DNA of 64,000 nucleotides from Desulfuromonas soudanensis (GCF_001278055.1 NZ_CP010802.1:3844001-3908000), one strand, 5' to 3'; positions 1-8,332 are shown, numbered from the stretch's first letter. Made by a program: numbers and translations. The notes: generated by a model not told the origin, from the letters alone.

Positions 1-956
1 ACATCGGATTTCGTGGCGCTGTCTCCCGCTCCACCCTTGCCGACGCCAACGAGCGCCGGGATTGGCGCATTTTTCAGGATTTCGGCCAAGTCCTGATCGG
101 CATGGCACAGCAGCTGTACCGGGATGAGCCCTTGGCCATCGAGTTGAAGCAGCCACTGTTCGCCTTTGACTCGACGACCATTGACCTCTGCCTCACCCTG
201 TTTCCGTGGGCCGAGTTTCGCACGACCAAGGCAGCGGTCAAGATGCACACGCTCATTGACTTGCGCGGCATCATCCCCACGTTTGTGGCCGTGACAACCG
301 GCAAAGTACATGACGTCAAGATGCTTGACGAAATGCCCGTCACCGAAGAGGCCATCTACACGATGGACCGCGGCTACGTAGATTTTGCCCGGCTCTATGC
401 CATTCACCGACAGGGCGCCTTCTTCGTGGTGCGGGCCAAGGACAACCTACGCTACCAGCGGTTGTACTCTTTGCCCAAGGACAAGGAGGCCGGCGTCCGA
501 GCCGACCAAGTGATTGCCTTGGTCACCCAGAAATCGAAAAAGGGTTACCCGGAGAGATTGCGCCGGGTCAGTTATGTTGATAAAGAGCGAAACAAGCGGC
601 TTGTATTCCTCACCAACCACTTTGAAATTGGAGCCACAACGGTTGCAGACATCTATAAACAGCGCTGGCAAGTGGAGCTATTCTTCAAGTGGATCAAACA
701 GCATCTACGAATAAAAGCGTTCTACGGGACTTCTATCAATGCGGTCAAGAGCCAGATATGGGTAGCTCTTTGCATATATCTACTTGTGGCGATCGCTAAA
801 AGGCAGCTTAGCATCAAATGTACTCTCTACACTTTTTTGCAGATCCTGGAGGTCAATCTGTTCGAGAAAAAGCCCATTTCATCGTTGGTTGCGGAAGCGC
901 TCAAGCAGATTCCAGACACCCAAGATTATAACCAGCTGAATTTATTCGGCTATTAA
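1..956 (+). CDS. IS4-family transposase, 5' end cut by window edge
   Basis: DDE transposase that would cut and paste its own insertion sequence. The frame is open from base 3, well upstream of the first ATG at 102, so the N-terminus lies outside the window. An RNase-H-like core is visible: a first Asp in FAFDSTTIDLCL, a second in TMDRGYVDF, and a C-terminal Y-R-E-K type signature in KQRWQVELFFKWIKQHL. This places it in the IS4 family (family knowledge). The stop at 954-956 is followed by a probable right IS end (ttaaccggacagtagtg). The gene to its right begins in the middle of a reading frame, so the IS appears to have truncated it. The left terminus and target duplication cannot be seen. Confidence 0.85.
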   Translation, partial: IGFRGAVSRSTLADANERRDWRIFQDFGQVLIGMAQQLYRDEPLAIELKQPLFAFDSTTIDLCLTLFPWAEFRTTKAAVKMHTLIDLRGIIPTFVAVTTGKVHDVKMLDEMPVTEEAIYTMDRGYVDFARLYAIHRQGAFFVVRAKDNLRYQRLYSLPKDKEAGVRADQVIALVTQKSKKGYPERLRRVSYVDKERNKRLVFLTNHFEIGATTVADIYKQRWQVELFFKWIKQHLRIKAFYGTSINAVKSQIWVALCIYLLVAIAKRQLSIKCTLYTFLQILEVNLFEKKPISSLVAEALKQIPDTQDYNQLNLFGY

Positions 957-970
957 CCGGACAGTAGTGA
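1..970 (+). mobile_element. IS4-family insertion sequence, right part only
   Basis: This is the right portion of the element that encodes the transposase. Its right end is placed at about 970 because an unrelated frame opens at 971, after a tga at 968-970. The terminal sequence cannot be verified without the left end, so the boundary is uncertain by about 15 bases. Confidence 0.5.
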
Positions 971-1324
971 AGTCGCATAAGAAAACTATTCAGTTTTCTT
1001 GATGAATATCTTGAACATGCTCTTGCTCCTTTCAACGAAACTGGTGAAAAACAAGTAGTTCACAGTCTTGCCAATGAAATGCATTTAAAAACAAGAGAAG
1101 ATGCATTATCTGACCTTGAAAAAGACATAAAAATACTAAGTTTTGAAATCGGCATCTTGGATTATATTATGGCAATAATAGTAATAAGAAGACGGCGAAA
1201 AAAACTTAAAAACGTAGACAAAACAGAAATAAAGAAACTTGTGAAAGATATTTTAATTCCAATTTTGAATGAATTTAACAATTCAATCAACCGGACTGGG
1301 GATACAGGAGAGGTCCTCGAATAG
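971..1324 (+). pseudogene. 5'-truncated ORF of unknown function next to the IS4 end
   Basis: The frame is open from 971 to a stop at 1322-1324 (about 117 codons). It starts in mid-protein with SRIRKLFSFLDEYLEHALAP and has no start codon or ribosome site at its left end. An internal ATG at 1079 would give 81 residues. The product is rich in Lys, Ile and Glu, and the DNA is AT-rich compared with the backbone, which suggests foreign origin. The last ~15 codons may be out of the ancestral frame. No family was recognised. The simplest reading is a gene whose 5' part was removed by the IS4 insertion; it sits 67 bp upstream of the SieB-like gene. Confidence 0.45.
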
Positions 1325-1391
1325 GTTTCTACTGAGTATCCCGTCACGTCGCAGCCGGTTATCGGTACCATTAGAGCTAAAAAGGAAAAAT

Positions 1392-2015
1392 ATGCCTGAT
1401 TGGATCGAAAAAATAGTCACTTTCATTAGGCTACCTATTAAATATATGTGGGTTGCTGTTGTTTTTACTTGCATAACATTATTTGCGCCTGATAACTGGC
1501 TTTCCAATTTAGGACTGACGAAGCTGAAAACTGAATACAGGACTTGGTTAGGGTCAGTTCTGATTGTTTCAGCATCGCTTGTATTTGTAAGGATAGTTTC
1601 AATTTTTTGGTCAAAAATTGTTAAATTTTGTTCTAAGAGGAAACTCAAAGCTTACCTAATCGAATCATTGACTCAGCTAGACCCATCAGAAAAATCGATA
1701 CTTCGCGAATTCTACATACAGGATAAAAAAACAATCCAACTTCCAATGGATCAGGCCACAGTTTCAGGTTTAATCCAAAAAAGCTTTCTTTTGCTTGCTG
1801 GCAGTGTTGGGGAGCGGTCTCTGGCTGGCATGTTGATTCCGATAAAAATAAATCCTTTGATAAGCGAACACATAACCTATCAAACAATTGACCTGCCGGC
1901 TGAGCCAACAGAATCAGATTTTGACTGGCTACGTGATAATAGGCCTGAATTTTTATATGAAATTGAGCATCACCAACAGCTTTTCCACACTCATTGGAAT
2001 AGAAGCAGGCTCTAA
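1392..2015 (+). CDS. SieB-like superinfection exclusion protein
   Basis: Probable inner-membrane protein of the superinfection exclusion B family (first described in P22-type prophages, where SieB aborts growth of certain superinfecting phages). The 207-residue product begins MPDWIEKIVTFIRLPIKY. It has two hydrophobic segments at about residues 18-35 and 50-73, followed by a basic stretch (KFCSKRKLKAY) and a cytoplasmic helical C-terminal part. The ATG at 1392 is chosen because aaaggaaaaat precedes it and the family motif starts there; the frame is open further upstream. Base composition is AT-rich relative to the backbone, in keeping with transfer. The stop codon is the first base triplet of the 340-bp repeated module. 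Function in this host is inferred from family resemblance only. Confidence 0.65.
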   Translation: MPDWIEKIVTFIRLPIKYMWVAVVFTCITLFAPDNWLSNLGLTKLKTEYRTWLGSVLIVSASLVFVRIVSIFWSKIVKFCSKRKLKAYLIESLTQLDPSEKSILREFYIQDKKTIQLPMDQATVSGLIQKSFLLLAGSVGERSLAGMLIPIKINPLISEHITYQTIDLPAEPTESDFDWLRDNRPEFLYEIEHHQQLFHTHWNRSRL

Positions 2016-2352
2016 CCCTTATCAGGCCCCCGGCCGTCAATAGGTAAAATACCCCGCGTACGAAAAAGATTGATCTCCTTCGTTCCTTGAAAAGCAACTG
2101 GTCAACCCAGGGTCATCCGGTTCCTGGCTTGGGATTACTTCTGGCTGCAGACGAATTCTGCTCCAAACACTTATCGAGGCTCTTGATGCAGGGGCTCTGG
2201 TTTCGAGTCCTCCCTGCCGCCTGGAATCACGCGCGTACCCTCATGCCGTCCCATTCAAAAAATCGTGGTCCATCCTCTTCGATGGCCGCAGTCAGGTGCG
2301 GGATCGGGGGAGGGGCAGAATCCGGAGATGGTCCAAGGGGCCAGCGCAGGTG
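2012..2352. repeat. 340-bp non-coding module, copy 1
   Basis: About 340 bp, close to 97% identical by eye to 10050-10387, with roughly nine substitutions and a 2-3 bp indel. It begins at the stop codon of the SieB-like gene (ctaac...ttatcaggcc) and ends at cagcgcaggtg, where the REP sequence of the RAYT unit takes over. It contains no convincing ORF. The same module directly follows an unrelated gene at 10050, so it behaves like a gene-trailing cassette tail. Confidence 0.8.
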
Positions 2353-2360
2353 CGGGGGAG

Positions 2361-2383
2361 TTCCGGGGACACCGCACTTAATT
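2361..2383 (+). repeat. REP sequence, left boundary of the RAYT unit
   Basis: The sequence ttccggggacaccgcactta plus att is the inverted counterpart of 8810-8832. It is followed by aattgagacatccat, the same spacer found inside the two REPINs at 12379 and 13227. It marks the left edge of the RAYT transposon unit. Confidence 0.8.
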
Positions 2384-2414
2384 AATTGAGACATCCATTT
2401 TTCAGGAGGGGAAA

Positions 2415-2594
2415 ATGGCGCGTATCGCACGAGTTGTTGCGTCAGGATTGCCTCATCATGTCACGCAACGAGGCAATCGTCGACAGACCACCTTTTTTAC
2501 CGTTGACGACTATCGTTATTACCTCGACCAACTGACAGAGTGGTGCGCCTGTCATGACGTCTTGATCTGGTCCTATTGTCTGATGCCCAACCAT
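2415..2594 (+). pseudogene. RAYT (REP-associated tyrosine transposase), 5' fragment
   Basis: N-terminal 60 codons of a Y1/HUH single-strand transposase of the IS200-like RAYT family. Such enzymes process and move REP/REPIN palindromes. The fragment starts MARIARVVASGLPHH and carries the family motif HVTQRGNRRQTTF. An excellent ribosome site (caggagggg) precedes the ATG at 2415. The frame runs through CLMPNH and is then interrupted by the RIT element. The catalytic HUH motif should be NHVHL: the first His is here, and V-H-L resumes at 8333. Joined to the 3' part it would give about 220 residues, a normal RAYT length. As it stands the gene cannot make an active enzyme. Confidence 0.85.
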
Positions 2595-2597
2595 TAT

Positions 2598-2617
2598 TTA
2601 TGTGGAGCTCCACATAA
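2598..2617. repeat. 20-bp perfect palindrome at the RIT left end
   Basis: TTATGTG-GAGCTC-CACATAA: two inverted 7-bp arms around a 6-bp centre, the architecture of a tyrosine-recombinase crossover site. The arm sequence TTATGTG is the same one that occurs twice in the adjacent terminal inverted repeat. It has no counterpart at the right end. Confidence 0.6.
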
Positions 2618-2621
2618 AAAA

Positions 2622-2652
2622 TGTTATGTGAAGCGCGAACTTATGTGAAGTT
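2622..2652 (+). repeat. RIT terminal inverted repeat, left
   Basis: A 31-bp sequence starting TGTTATGTGAAGCGCG that is an exact reverse complement of 8301-8331. It contains two direct copies of TTATGTGAAG (2624-2633 and 2641-2650) spaced 17 bp apart, which are candidate recombinase-binding sites. Confidence 0.9.
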
Positions 2653-2786
2653 GCCCTCAACTCTCTTCTGATTCTCTCATCATTTTCGCCACTCCCCTGG
2701 GTTTTCGCCAATAATTGCTGCACATAATTCTGCGCCCTGACCATCCCCGAATGCCTCGATAATAGAGGCAAAGAAGGGAGGTTGTC

Positions 2787-4052
2787 ATGGAACTGGAACA
2801 GGCATTTTCGTGTCCGGGAACGCTGAAGAAGTTGCGAAGCGGCCCACTGGGAACGCTTCTGGACGGTTTCTGTACCTGGTTGATGGAGCACGGTTTCCGT
2901 CAGGGGACCATCCGCAAGCATCTATCGAACGTCTCTCATTTTAATCAGCATCTTGGCCGGCAAGGAGTTGTCCCCGGCCAAATCCTCTGTCCCAAAGACG
3001 TTGATGGATTTTTCGAAGCATATCCTGCCCGGTGTCGGCACCGCGGGCCACTGGAAGGTCATCTGAAGCGGGTTCGCCACTCGCTCAGTCGTTTCGTCGA
3101 GTACCTTGGCGAACAGGGGTTTTTCAATCCGTTGCCGCAAAGCGAGATCTTTGCGCCTCTTCTGGATGCCTACCTCGAATGGATGCAGCATTACCAGCAC
3201 GCCGCTGCCGGGACCTGCGAGTTGCGCGCTCAGTACCTCACCGTTTTCCTGCGCTACCTCGGCCCGCAGGCGACATTACAAGGGTTGGCCAAGCTGAGCC
3301 CGGAGAGCATCGAGGCGTTCTTCCTGGCTTATGCGCAGAAGGTCGGAAAAGCAGCGCGGCGATCGATGCAGTCGACCCTGCGGACCTTCTTCCGTTTCTG
3401 CCTGCATCGAGGCTACGTCCGGGAGCCCCTGGACCTGGCGGTTCCTACCTTGAGAGCCTACAAGCTGGCTTCGGTCCCGCGCGGCTTGACTGAGGCTCAG
3501 GCTCGGCAGGTCCTTCAGGGGATCGACCGCAAGACCACGGTGGGCCGACGGGATTACGCCATCGTTCAGTTGCTTCACACCTACGGTGTCCGAGGCGGCC
3601 AGGTTCGGGCGTTGCGGCTGGAGCAGATCGACTGGGCGCAGAACCGGATCTTCTTTGCAGCTTCCAAGGGCGGCAAGGACAGCTGCCTTCCCCTCACCGT
3701 CGAGGTGGGGGAGAGCCTGCTGAACTACTTGCAAAATGCCCGGCCATCCAGTTCGAACCCGCAGGTGTTTCTGACCTCGCGTGCCCCCTACCACCCGCTT
3801 CCCCGCTCCAGTTCCCTTTCCGTCATCATCGAGCGCCGTATCCGAGCCGCAAGCATCGAGATTCCCAGCAAGGGCGCCCACGCCTTTCGGCATGGCTTTG
3901 CGACCCGGATGCTCGCGCAGGGAGAACCGTTCAAGGCGATTGCCGATGTGCTGGGCCATCGCCATCTCGGCACCACCTTTATCTACACCAAGGTCGACTT
4001 TAACGCCCTGAAGCAGGTCGCCCTGGAGTGGCCGCAGGAGGTGACGCGATGA
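2787..4052 (+). CDS. ritA: RIT tyrosine recombinase A
   Basis: First of three tyrosine site-specific recombinases of the RIT element; together they are thought to mobilise it (family knowledge). The product has 421 residues. An N-terminal SAM-like/core-binding region spans about 1-230 and the catalytic domain about 235-415. Catalytic residues are visible: Arg in YGVRGGQVRALRL, Lys in SKGGKDSCLPL, H-x-x-R in HAFRHGFATRML, His in LGHRHLGTTF and Tyr in IYTKVDF. The ATG at 2787 follows agggaggttgtc. The stop overlaps the ritB start (ATGA at 4049), indicating translational coupling. The gene appears intact, although its partner ritB is broken. Confidence 0.9.
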   Translation: MELEQAFSCPGTLKKLRSGPLGTLLDGFCTWLMEHGFRQGTIRKHLSNVSHFNQHLGRQGVVPGQILCPKDVDGFFEAYPARCRHRGPLEGHLKRVRHSLSRFVEYLGEQGFFNPLPQSEIFAPLLDAYLEWMQHYQHAAAGTCELRAQYLTVFLRYLGPQATLQGLAKLSPESIEAFFLAYAQKVGKAARRSMQSTLRTFFRFCLHRGYVREPLDLAVPTLRAYKLASVPRGLTEAQARQVLQGIDRKTTVGRRDYAIVQLLHTYGVRGGQVRALRLEQIDWAQNRIFFAASKGGKDSCLPLTVEVGESLLNYLQNARPSSSNPQVFLTSRAPYHPLPRSSSLSVIIERRIRAASIEIPSKGAHAFRHGFATRMLAQGEPFKAIADVLGHRHLGTTFIYTKVDFNALKQVALEWPQEVTR

Positions 4053-4336
4053 GAACCCTGGAATTTCACAGCGCCCTGGCTCCTCAGATCCGGAACTTCA
4101 TCAGCTTGCGGCAGCTCTCCGGCACCGATTATCAGAGCCAGGCGCTGCTGTTGAGCTACTTCGACCGCTTCCTGGTCGAAGAAAAATTTGAAGCTTCGTG
4201 CATCACCCCGCAGATCACCGACCGGTATCTTCTGACTCTTTCGCACCTTGCACCGCGTGTGCAGTCAAACCGCTTCTGCGTGGTGCAGCAGCTGTGCCGG
4301 TATCTCTTGCGGCACGACCCGCTCACCTACGTTCCC
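4049..4336 (+). pseudogene. ritB: RIT tyrosine recombinase B, 5' fragment
   Basis: First 96 codons of ritB, starting MRTLEFHSALAPQI at an ATG that overlaps the ritA stop. It holds the N-terminal DNA-binding region only. It is cut after ...DPLTYVP by the IS21 insertion at 4337. Deleting the IS and one copy of the TCCC target duplication joins it in frame to EPIRVIASQA at 6549, giving a 324-residue protein. The catalytic Arg, His and Tyr all lie in the distal fragment, so this piece alone cannot recombine DNA. Confidence 0.85.
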
Positions 4337-4408
4337 TGTCATCGGTCATGGAATAATCCCCCCCTGTGGTCATTGAAATTTCCCCCCTCCTGACCACAGG
4401 AGATAACG

Positions 4409-5707
4409 ATGAAGCAAGACGAAAGCGAACAGATTTTGCACAATCACCTTCAGCAGACTTCAATGCTGGAGGTGCAAATGGTCCACAGGGACAAGTATGG
4501 TGCAATCCGGGAACTTGCCGAGCAGGGGATTGCCAAAAAGGCCATTTCCAGGGCGCTGGGGTTGGATATCAAAACCGTGCGCAAGTACCTTGAACAGGAG
4601 CAATGGGTCTCCTATCGGAGAGAACCTGCCACCCGGACGGTTCTTTCTGGCTTCGAGGACTGGATCAAAAACCGAGCGTCGGAAGTTGATTACAATGCCT
4701 CCGTGCTGTTCCGCGAGGCTAAGCTGCTGGGCTATCCGGGAGGGTACGAGACACTCAAGCGTTTTGTCCGTCCCCTGCGAACCGAGCAGCGAAAGATCGC
4801 CGAGGCCACGCTACGCTTCGAAACACCACCAGGGCAGCAGGGGCAGGTCGATTGGGGCAGTAGCGCTGTTTGGCTCGGTGAACAGAGAGTCCGACTGCAT
4901 TTTTTCATCCTGACCCTGGGGTATTCGCGCCGGCCCTTCGCCCGGGCTTTTGTCGATGAGAAGATGGCCAGTTTTCTAGCCGGGCACGAAGCGTCATTCG
5001 CCTGGTTCGGGGGCCGCCCTCGAGAATTGCTCTATGACAACCCGCGCACCGCGGTGCTTAGACGTGAAGGCGGCCAGGTGATTCTGAACGGGACCTTTGC
5101 TGATTTCGTTGCCCATTATGGCTTTCGCCCGCGCTTCTGCAAGCCGTACCGCGCCCGCACTAAGGGAAAGGTGGAGTCAGGGGTCAAATACCTCAAGAGG
5201 AACTTTCTGGCTGGTCGCCGGTTCCTGGATCTCGCGCATCTCAATCGGGAGTTGGAGCGGTGGCTGACGGAAGTTGCTGACCTGCGCATCCACGGTACTA
5301 CCGGCGAGAGACCGATCGACCGCTTCGCCCATGAAAGTCTGGTGGAAATCAGCGCCGTGCCACCCTACCGCCTGGAGACGGTCGTCACCCGAGTGGTTCC
5401 TCCCGATGTTCTGGTGAACTTCAGCGGCAACCGCTACTCGGTTCCCTGGAGGTATGTCGGCGAAACCGTTGAAGTCCAGGTGCGCGGCAGCGAGGTGCTG
5501 CTTCTCTTCCGGGGGGAGCCGATTGCTTGTCATTCCAAGCTCGCAGGCTCCGGACAACGGTGTATCGACCCGGCACACTTGCAAGGCCTGTTTCGCAACC
5601 CCTGCGAGCGCCCGGCTCCCCATCCGCCGCGTTTTGATCCGCAGTGGCCCGGTGACGACGTGATGATCCGGGACTTGGCAATCTATGACCAAGTTGCCGG
5701 GCTTTAG
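4409..5707 (+). CDS. istA: IS21 transposase
   Basis: DDE/rve-type transposase of the IS21 family (432 residues) that acts with the ATPase IstB. An N-terminal helix-turn-helix is visible at about 40-65 (GIAKKAISRALGLDIKTVRKYL). The retroviral-integrase-like core covers about 140-290, with the first Asp in GQVDWGSS, a second in LLYDNPRTAV and the Glu in RTKGKVESGVKYLKRNF. A beta-rich C-terminal domain follows. The ATG at 4409 is preceded by aggagataacg. The stop lies 10 bp before istB. Family length and order are normal, with no frameshift seen. Confidence 0.92.
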   Translation: MKQDESEQILHNHLQQTSMLEVQMVHRDKYGAIRELAEQGIAKKAISRALGLDIKTVRKYLEQEQWVSYRREPATRTVLSGFEDWIKNRASEVDYNASVLFREAKLLGYPGGYETLKRFVRPLRTEQRKIAEATLRFETPPGQQGQVDWGSSAVWLGEQRVRLHFFILTLGYSRRPFARAFVDEKMASFLAGHEASFAWFGGRPRELLYDNPRTAVLRREGGQVILNGTFADFVAHYGFRPRFCKPYRARTKGKVESGVKYLKRNFLAGRRFLDLAHLNRELERWLTEVADLRIHGTTGERPIDRFAHESLVEISAVPPYRLETVVTRVVPPDVLVNFSGNRYSVPWRYVGETVEVQVRGSEVLLLFRGEPIACHSKLAGSGQRCIDPAHLQGLFRNPCERPAPHPPRFDPQWPGDDVMIRDLAIYDQVAGL

Positions 5708-5717
5708 GGAGGTGACG

Positions 5718-6488
5718 ATGACACAGATAACAGACCTCTCCGATGGCTTAAAACAACTGAAGCTGCAGCGTCTCTCCGATCAGATTGATGGTTATCTGCA
5801 GGATGCCGCCAAGCAGCAGTGGGGCTATGACGAGTTCCTGCGGCAACTGATCGATGCGGAATTGGCATCCAAGCAGGATAAACGCACCGAGATGGGCACG
5901 CGCATGGCGCGTTTTCCCTTCGTCAAGACACTGGAATCCTTCGAATTCGCCTATCAACCGTCCATCGACGCCAAGCGCATCAAGGAACTGTCCTGCTGCC
6001 GCTGGGTGGCCAACGGCGAGAACATCCTGCTGCTGGGGCCACCCGGGGTAGGTAAAACCCATTTGGCCGTTGGCTTGGGGATTGAGGCTATTCGCCGCGG
6101 TTACCGAACGCTCTTTATCGGAGCCCAGGCTCTGATCGCCAGTCTTGCCCGTGCACACAATGAAAACCGGCTGGAGGACAAACTCAAGCAATACTGCCAG
6201 CCCAAACTGCTGATCATCGACGAGATCGGCTACATCCCTATTGATCGGCTGGGCGCCAATCTCTTCTTCCAGCTCATATCCCGCCGCTATGAGAAGGGGG
6301 CCATGATCATGACCTCAAACCAGCCCTACTCGAATTGGGGCGAAATCTTCGGCGATCAGGTCATCGCCAGCGCCATTCTAGACCGGGTGCTTCATCATGC
6401 CATTTCGATCAGCATCAAAGGTGAGAGCTACCGGCTAAAAGAGAAACTCAAAGCCGGCCTCCTGTCCAAACAGGCGGCAAGAGAATAA
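5718..6488 (+). CDS. istB: IS21 helper ATPase
   Basis: AAA+ ATPase (256 residues), DnaC-like, that forms filaments on DNA and directs IstA to target sites (family knowledge). The Walker A motif LLGPPGVGKTHLA sits at about residues 105-117 and Walker B LLIIDEIGYIP at about 163-173. A conserved SNQPYSNWGEIFGD segment follows. The ATG at 5718 is preferred over an upstream in-frame start inside istA because gggaggtgacg lies just before it. It ends 56 bp before the right end of the IS. Confidence 0.93.
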   Translation: MTQITDLSDGLKQLKLQRLSDQIDGYLQDAAKQQWGYDEFLRQLIDAELASKQDKRTEMGTRMARFPFVKTLESFEFAYQPSIDAKRIKELSCCRWVANGENILLLGPPGVGKTHLAVGLGIEAIRRGYRTLFIGAQALIASLARAHNENRLEDKLKQYCQPKLLIIDEIGYIPIDRLGANLFFQLISRRYEKGAMIMTSNQPYSNWGEIFGDQVIASAILDRVLHHAISISIKGESYRLKEKLKAGLLSKQAARE

Positions 6489-6548
6489 CCCGAGGGGGGA
6501 ATTTTCGATGACCGAAAAGGGGGAATTTTCAAAGACCATTGACATCCC

Positions 6549-7235
6549 GAACCCATAAGGGTCATTGCCTCGCAGGCGGCTCATCAGCCGTACATCTACA
6601 ACCAGAGGGAAGTCGGCGCCTTGCTGGCCGCCGCCGCGGAATTGCGGCCGCCGGGCTCCCTGCGGCCACTCACCTACCGGACACTCCTCGGCCTGCTCTA
6701 CAGCACGGGCATCCGTATCGGGGAAGCATTGGCCCTGAACCTGGAGAACTTTCTCTGCGCCGAAGAGCGGCTCTACATCGTCGAGGGCAAGTTCCGCAAG
6801 GCCCGCTGGGTGCCTTTGAGCACGACCACCTGCCAGGCGTTGCAGCAATATCTGGACAGACGCCTTCGCATCAAGCCGCGCTCGCCGGACTCCCCGCTGC
6901 TGCTGAATCAACGATCCCGGCGCTTGCATCATGTCACGGTCAACCTTACCTTTCGGCAGTTGCTGCGCCGCTGCGCCATCCCCCACAACGAGCACGCCGG
7001 CCCCCGCATCCACGACCTGCGACACACCTTTGCCGTTCACAGGCTGCTGGCCTGGTATCGAGACGGGCAGGATGTAAACGCGCGGCTGCCTTGGCTGGCA
7101 ACCTATCTGGGACATGTGGATATCCATTCCACCCAGGTCTACCTTCGGGCCACGCCGGAGCTGACCGAAGAGGTGGCCCGGCGCTTCCACGATTACTACC
7201 TCCAACAGATCCAAACCAACGGAGGACAGTCATGA
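6549..7235 (+). pseudogene. ritB: RIT tyrosine recombinase B, 3' fragment
   Basis: Distal 228 codons of ritB, resuming at EPIRVIASQAAHQPYIYN immediately after the IS21 duplication. It contains the full catalytic domain: Arg in YSTGIRIGEALAL, Lys in EGKFRKARWVPL, H-x-x-R in HDLRHTFAVHRLL, and His/Tyr in LGHVDIHSTQVYLRA. The stop overlaps the ritC start (ATGA, 7232-7235). An internal TTG at 6621 could start a shortened product, but without the N-terminal clamp domain activity is unlikely. Confidence 0.85.
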
Positions 7236-8266
7236 AACAGTTGCTGGCCAAGTTCATGAAACCCTTCTTCAGCCACTACCTGCCGATCCAGAAAGGCCTC
7301 GCGACCAATACCCTGCTGGCGTACCGCGACGCGATCAAGCTGCTGTTGTGCTTTGCTGCGGACACCCTGCGCAAGAGCGCCGACGAGTTGAGCGTCGAAG
7401 AGATCGACGAAGCGCTTGTGTTGGCGTTCCTCGATCATCTTGAAAACGTTCGCGGCTGCACGCCGCGAACCCGTAATGCCCGATTGGCGGCCATCCGTGT
7501 CTTCTTCGGTTTCATCGCCCGAGAGGAGCCGGTCTTGCTGCTCCAGTGCCAGAGGATTCGCACCATCCCTCTGAAACGTACGCAGCACAAGACGGTCAAG
7601 TACATGGAGCAGGACGAGATGCAGGCGCTGCTCGATGCGGTGAATGTCAATGCACGCACCGCCGCGCGCGACAAGGCTTTGCTGCTCCTGCTCTACAACA
7701 CCGGGGCTCGCGTCAGTGAAATTGTGGGCATCAAAATCCCAGATCTGCGCCTGCAGGGTGCCACCGCTCAGATCTCGCTTCTGGGCAAGGGTAAAAAGCA
7801 CCGCAGCTGTCCGCTGTGGCCCGAAATGGCACAAGCCCTTCAGGCTTACCTCAAAGTTCGCAATCCCCATGATCCGGCCGCTGAGCAGCTCTTCCTCAAC
7901 GCCAACGGAGTTCCCATCACCCGTTTCGGCATTCGCCAAATCCTGAGCAAATATGCGGCCTCAGCCCGGAATCAATGCCCATCGATGAGGAGCAGGGCCG
8001 TAAATCCACACACTATCAGGCATACCACGGCCATGCATCTGCTGCGGGCCGGCAACGATATCAATATGGTCAGTTATTGGTTGGGGCACGCCGACATCAA
8101 CACCACGCATGTCTACGTCGAAATCGATATGGACATGAAACGGAGAATGCTCGAAAAAACAACAGCACCGGTCGTCAGCCACGACCTGCCATGGCAGAAG
8201 CCCGACGTCTTGCAGTGGCTCGCTGCGCTCGAAAAATCACCTAAATTATGTGCAGTAAAACCTTGA
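7232..8266 (+). CDS. ritC: RIT tyrosine recombinase C
   Basis: Third tyrosine recombinase of the trio (344 residues), XerC/D-like. The N-terminal core-binding domain spans about 1-110 (HYLPIQKGLATNTLLAYR) and the catalytic domain about 125-320. Catalytic residues are Arg in YNTGARVSEIVGI, Lys in GKGKKHRSCPL, H-x-x-R in HTIRHTTAMHLL, and His/Tyr in LGHADINTTHVYVEI. The ATG at 7232 follows cggaggacagtc and overlaps the ritB stop. The gene is intact and ends about 35 bp before the right inverted repeat. Its synthesis was presumably coupled to ritB and may now depend on readthrough or a promoter in the IS. Confidence 0.9.
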   Translation: MKQLLAKFMKPFFSHYLPIQKGLATNTLLAYRDAIKLLLCFAADTLRKSADELSVEEIDEALVLAFLDHLENVRGCTPRTRNARLAAIRVFFGFIAREEPVLLLQCQRIRTIPLKRTQHKTVKYMEQDEMQALLDAVNVNARTAARDKALLLLLYNTGARVSEIVGIKIPDLRLQGATAQISLLGKGKKHRSCPLWPEMAQALQAYLKVRNPHDPAAEQLFLNANGVPITRFGIRQILSKYAASARNQCPSMRSRAVNPHTIRHTTAMHLLRAGNDINMVSYWLGHADINTTHVYVEIDMDMKRRMLEKTTAPVVSHDLPWQKPDVLQWLAALEKSPKLCAVKP

Positions 8267-8300
8267 TCTGGGGTAGAGAATGAGGGAGTGTCCAGAAATG

Positions 8301-8331
8301 AACTTCACATAAGTTCGCGCTTCACATAACA
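8301..8331 (-). repeat. RIT terminal inverted repeat, right
   Basis: Exact reverse complement of 2622-2652 (31 of 31), again with the two TTATGTGAAG copies. RAYT sequence resumes one or two bases further right. Confidence 0.9.
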
Positions 8332-8332
8332 C

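Larger units (their letters stand above)
4337..6544 (+). mobile_element. IS21-family insertion sequence in ritB
   Basis: Complete 2,208-bp element with TGTCA...TGACA ends and a TCCC target duplication (4333-4336 and 6545-6548). Each end carries two ~20-bp related repeats, as is usual for IS21: cggtcatggaataatccccc (4343-4362) and tggtcattgaaatttccccc (4367-4386) on the left, and their inverted relatives at 6494-6513 and 6518-6537 on the right. It encodes istA and istB in the direction of the host gene. Both genes look intact, so this IS may be recent and active. Confidence 0.9.
2595..8332 (+). mobile_element. RIT (Recombinase in Trio) element, itself carrying an IS21
   Basis: Removing 2595-8332 restores the RAYT reading frame (...PNH|VHLIAV...). 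The insert holds three consecutive tyrosine recombinase genes in one orientation with ATGA-type overlaps, which is the diagnostic layout of RIT elements. It is bounded by a perfect 31-bp inverted repeat (2622-2652 and 8301-8331). Without the 2,208-bp IS21 and its 4-bp duplication the element is about 3.5 kb, the usual RIT size. The exact left edge is ambiguous because 27 bp that include a palindrome (2598-2617) lie outside the left inverted repeat. The right edge may vary by 1-2 bases. Confidence 0.85.

Noticed and set aside
2190-2225. tRNA-like 3' end (ggtttcgagtcc...gccgcc) inside the 340-bp module
   Set aside because: The putative T-stem bases do not pair and no D- or anticodon arm is present upstream; the same string recurs in copy 2 as part of the module.
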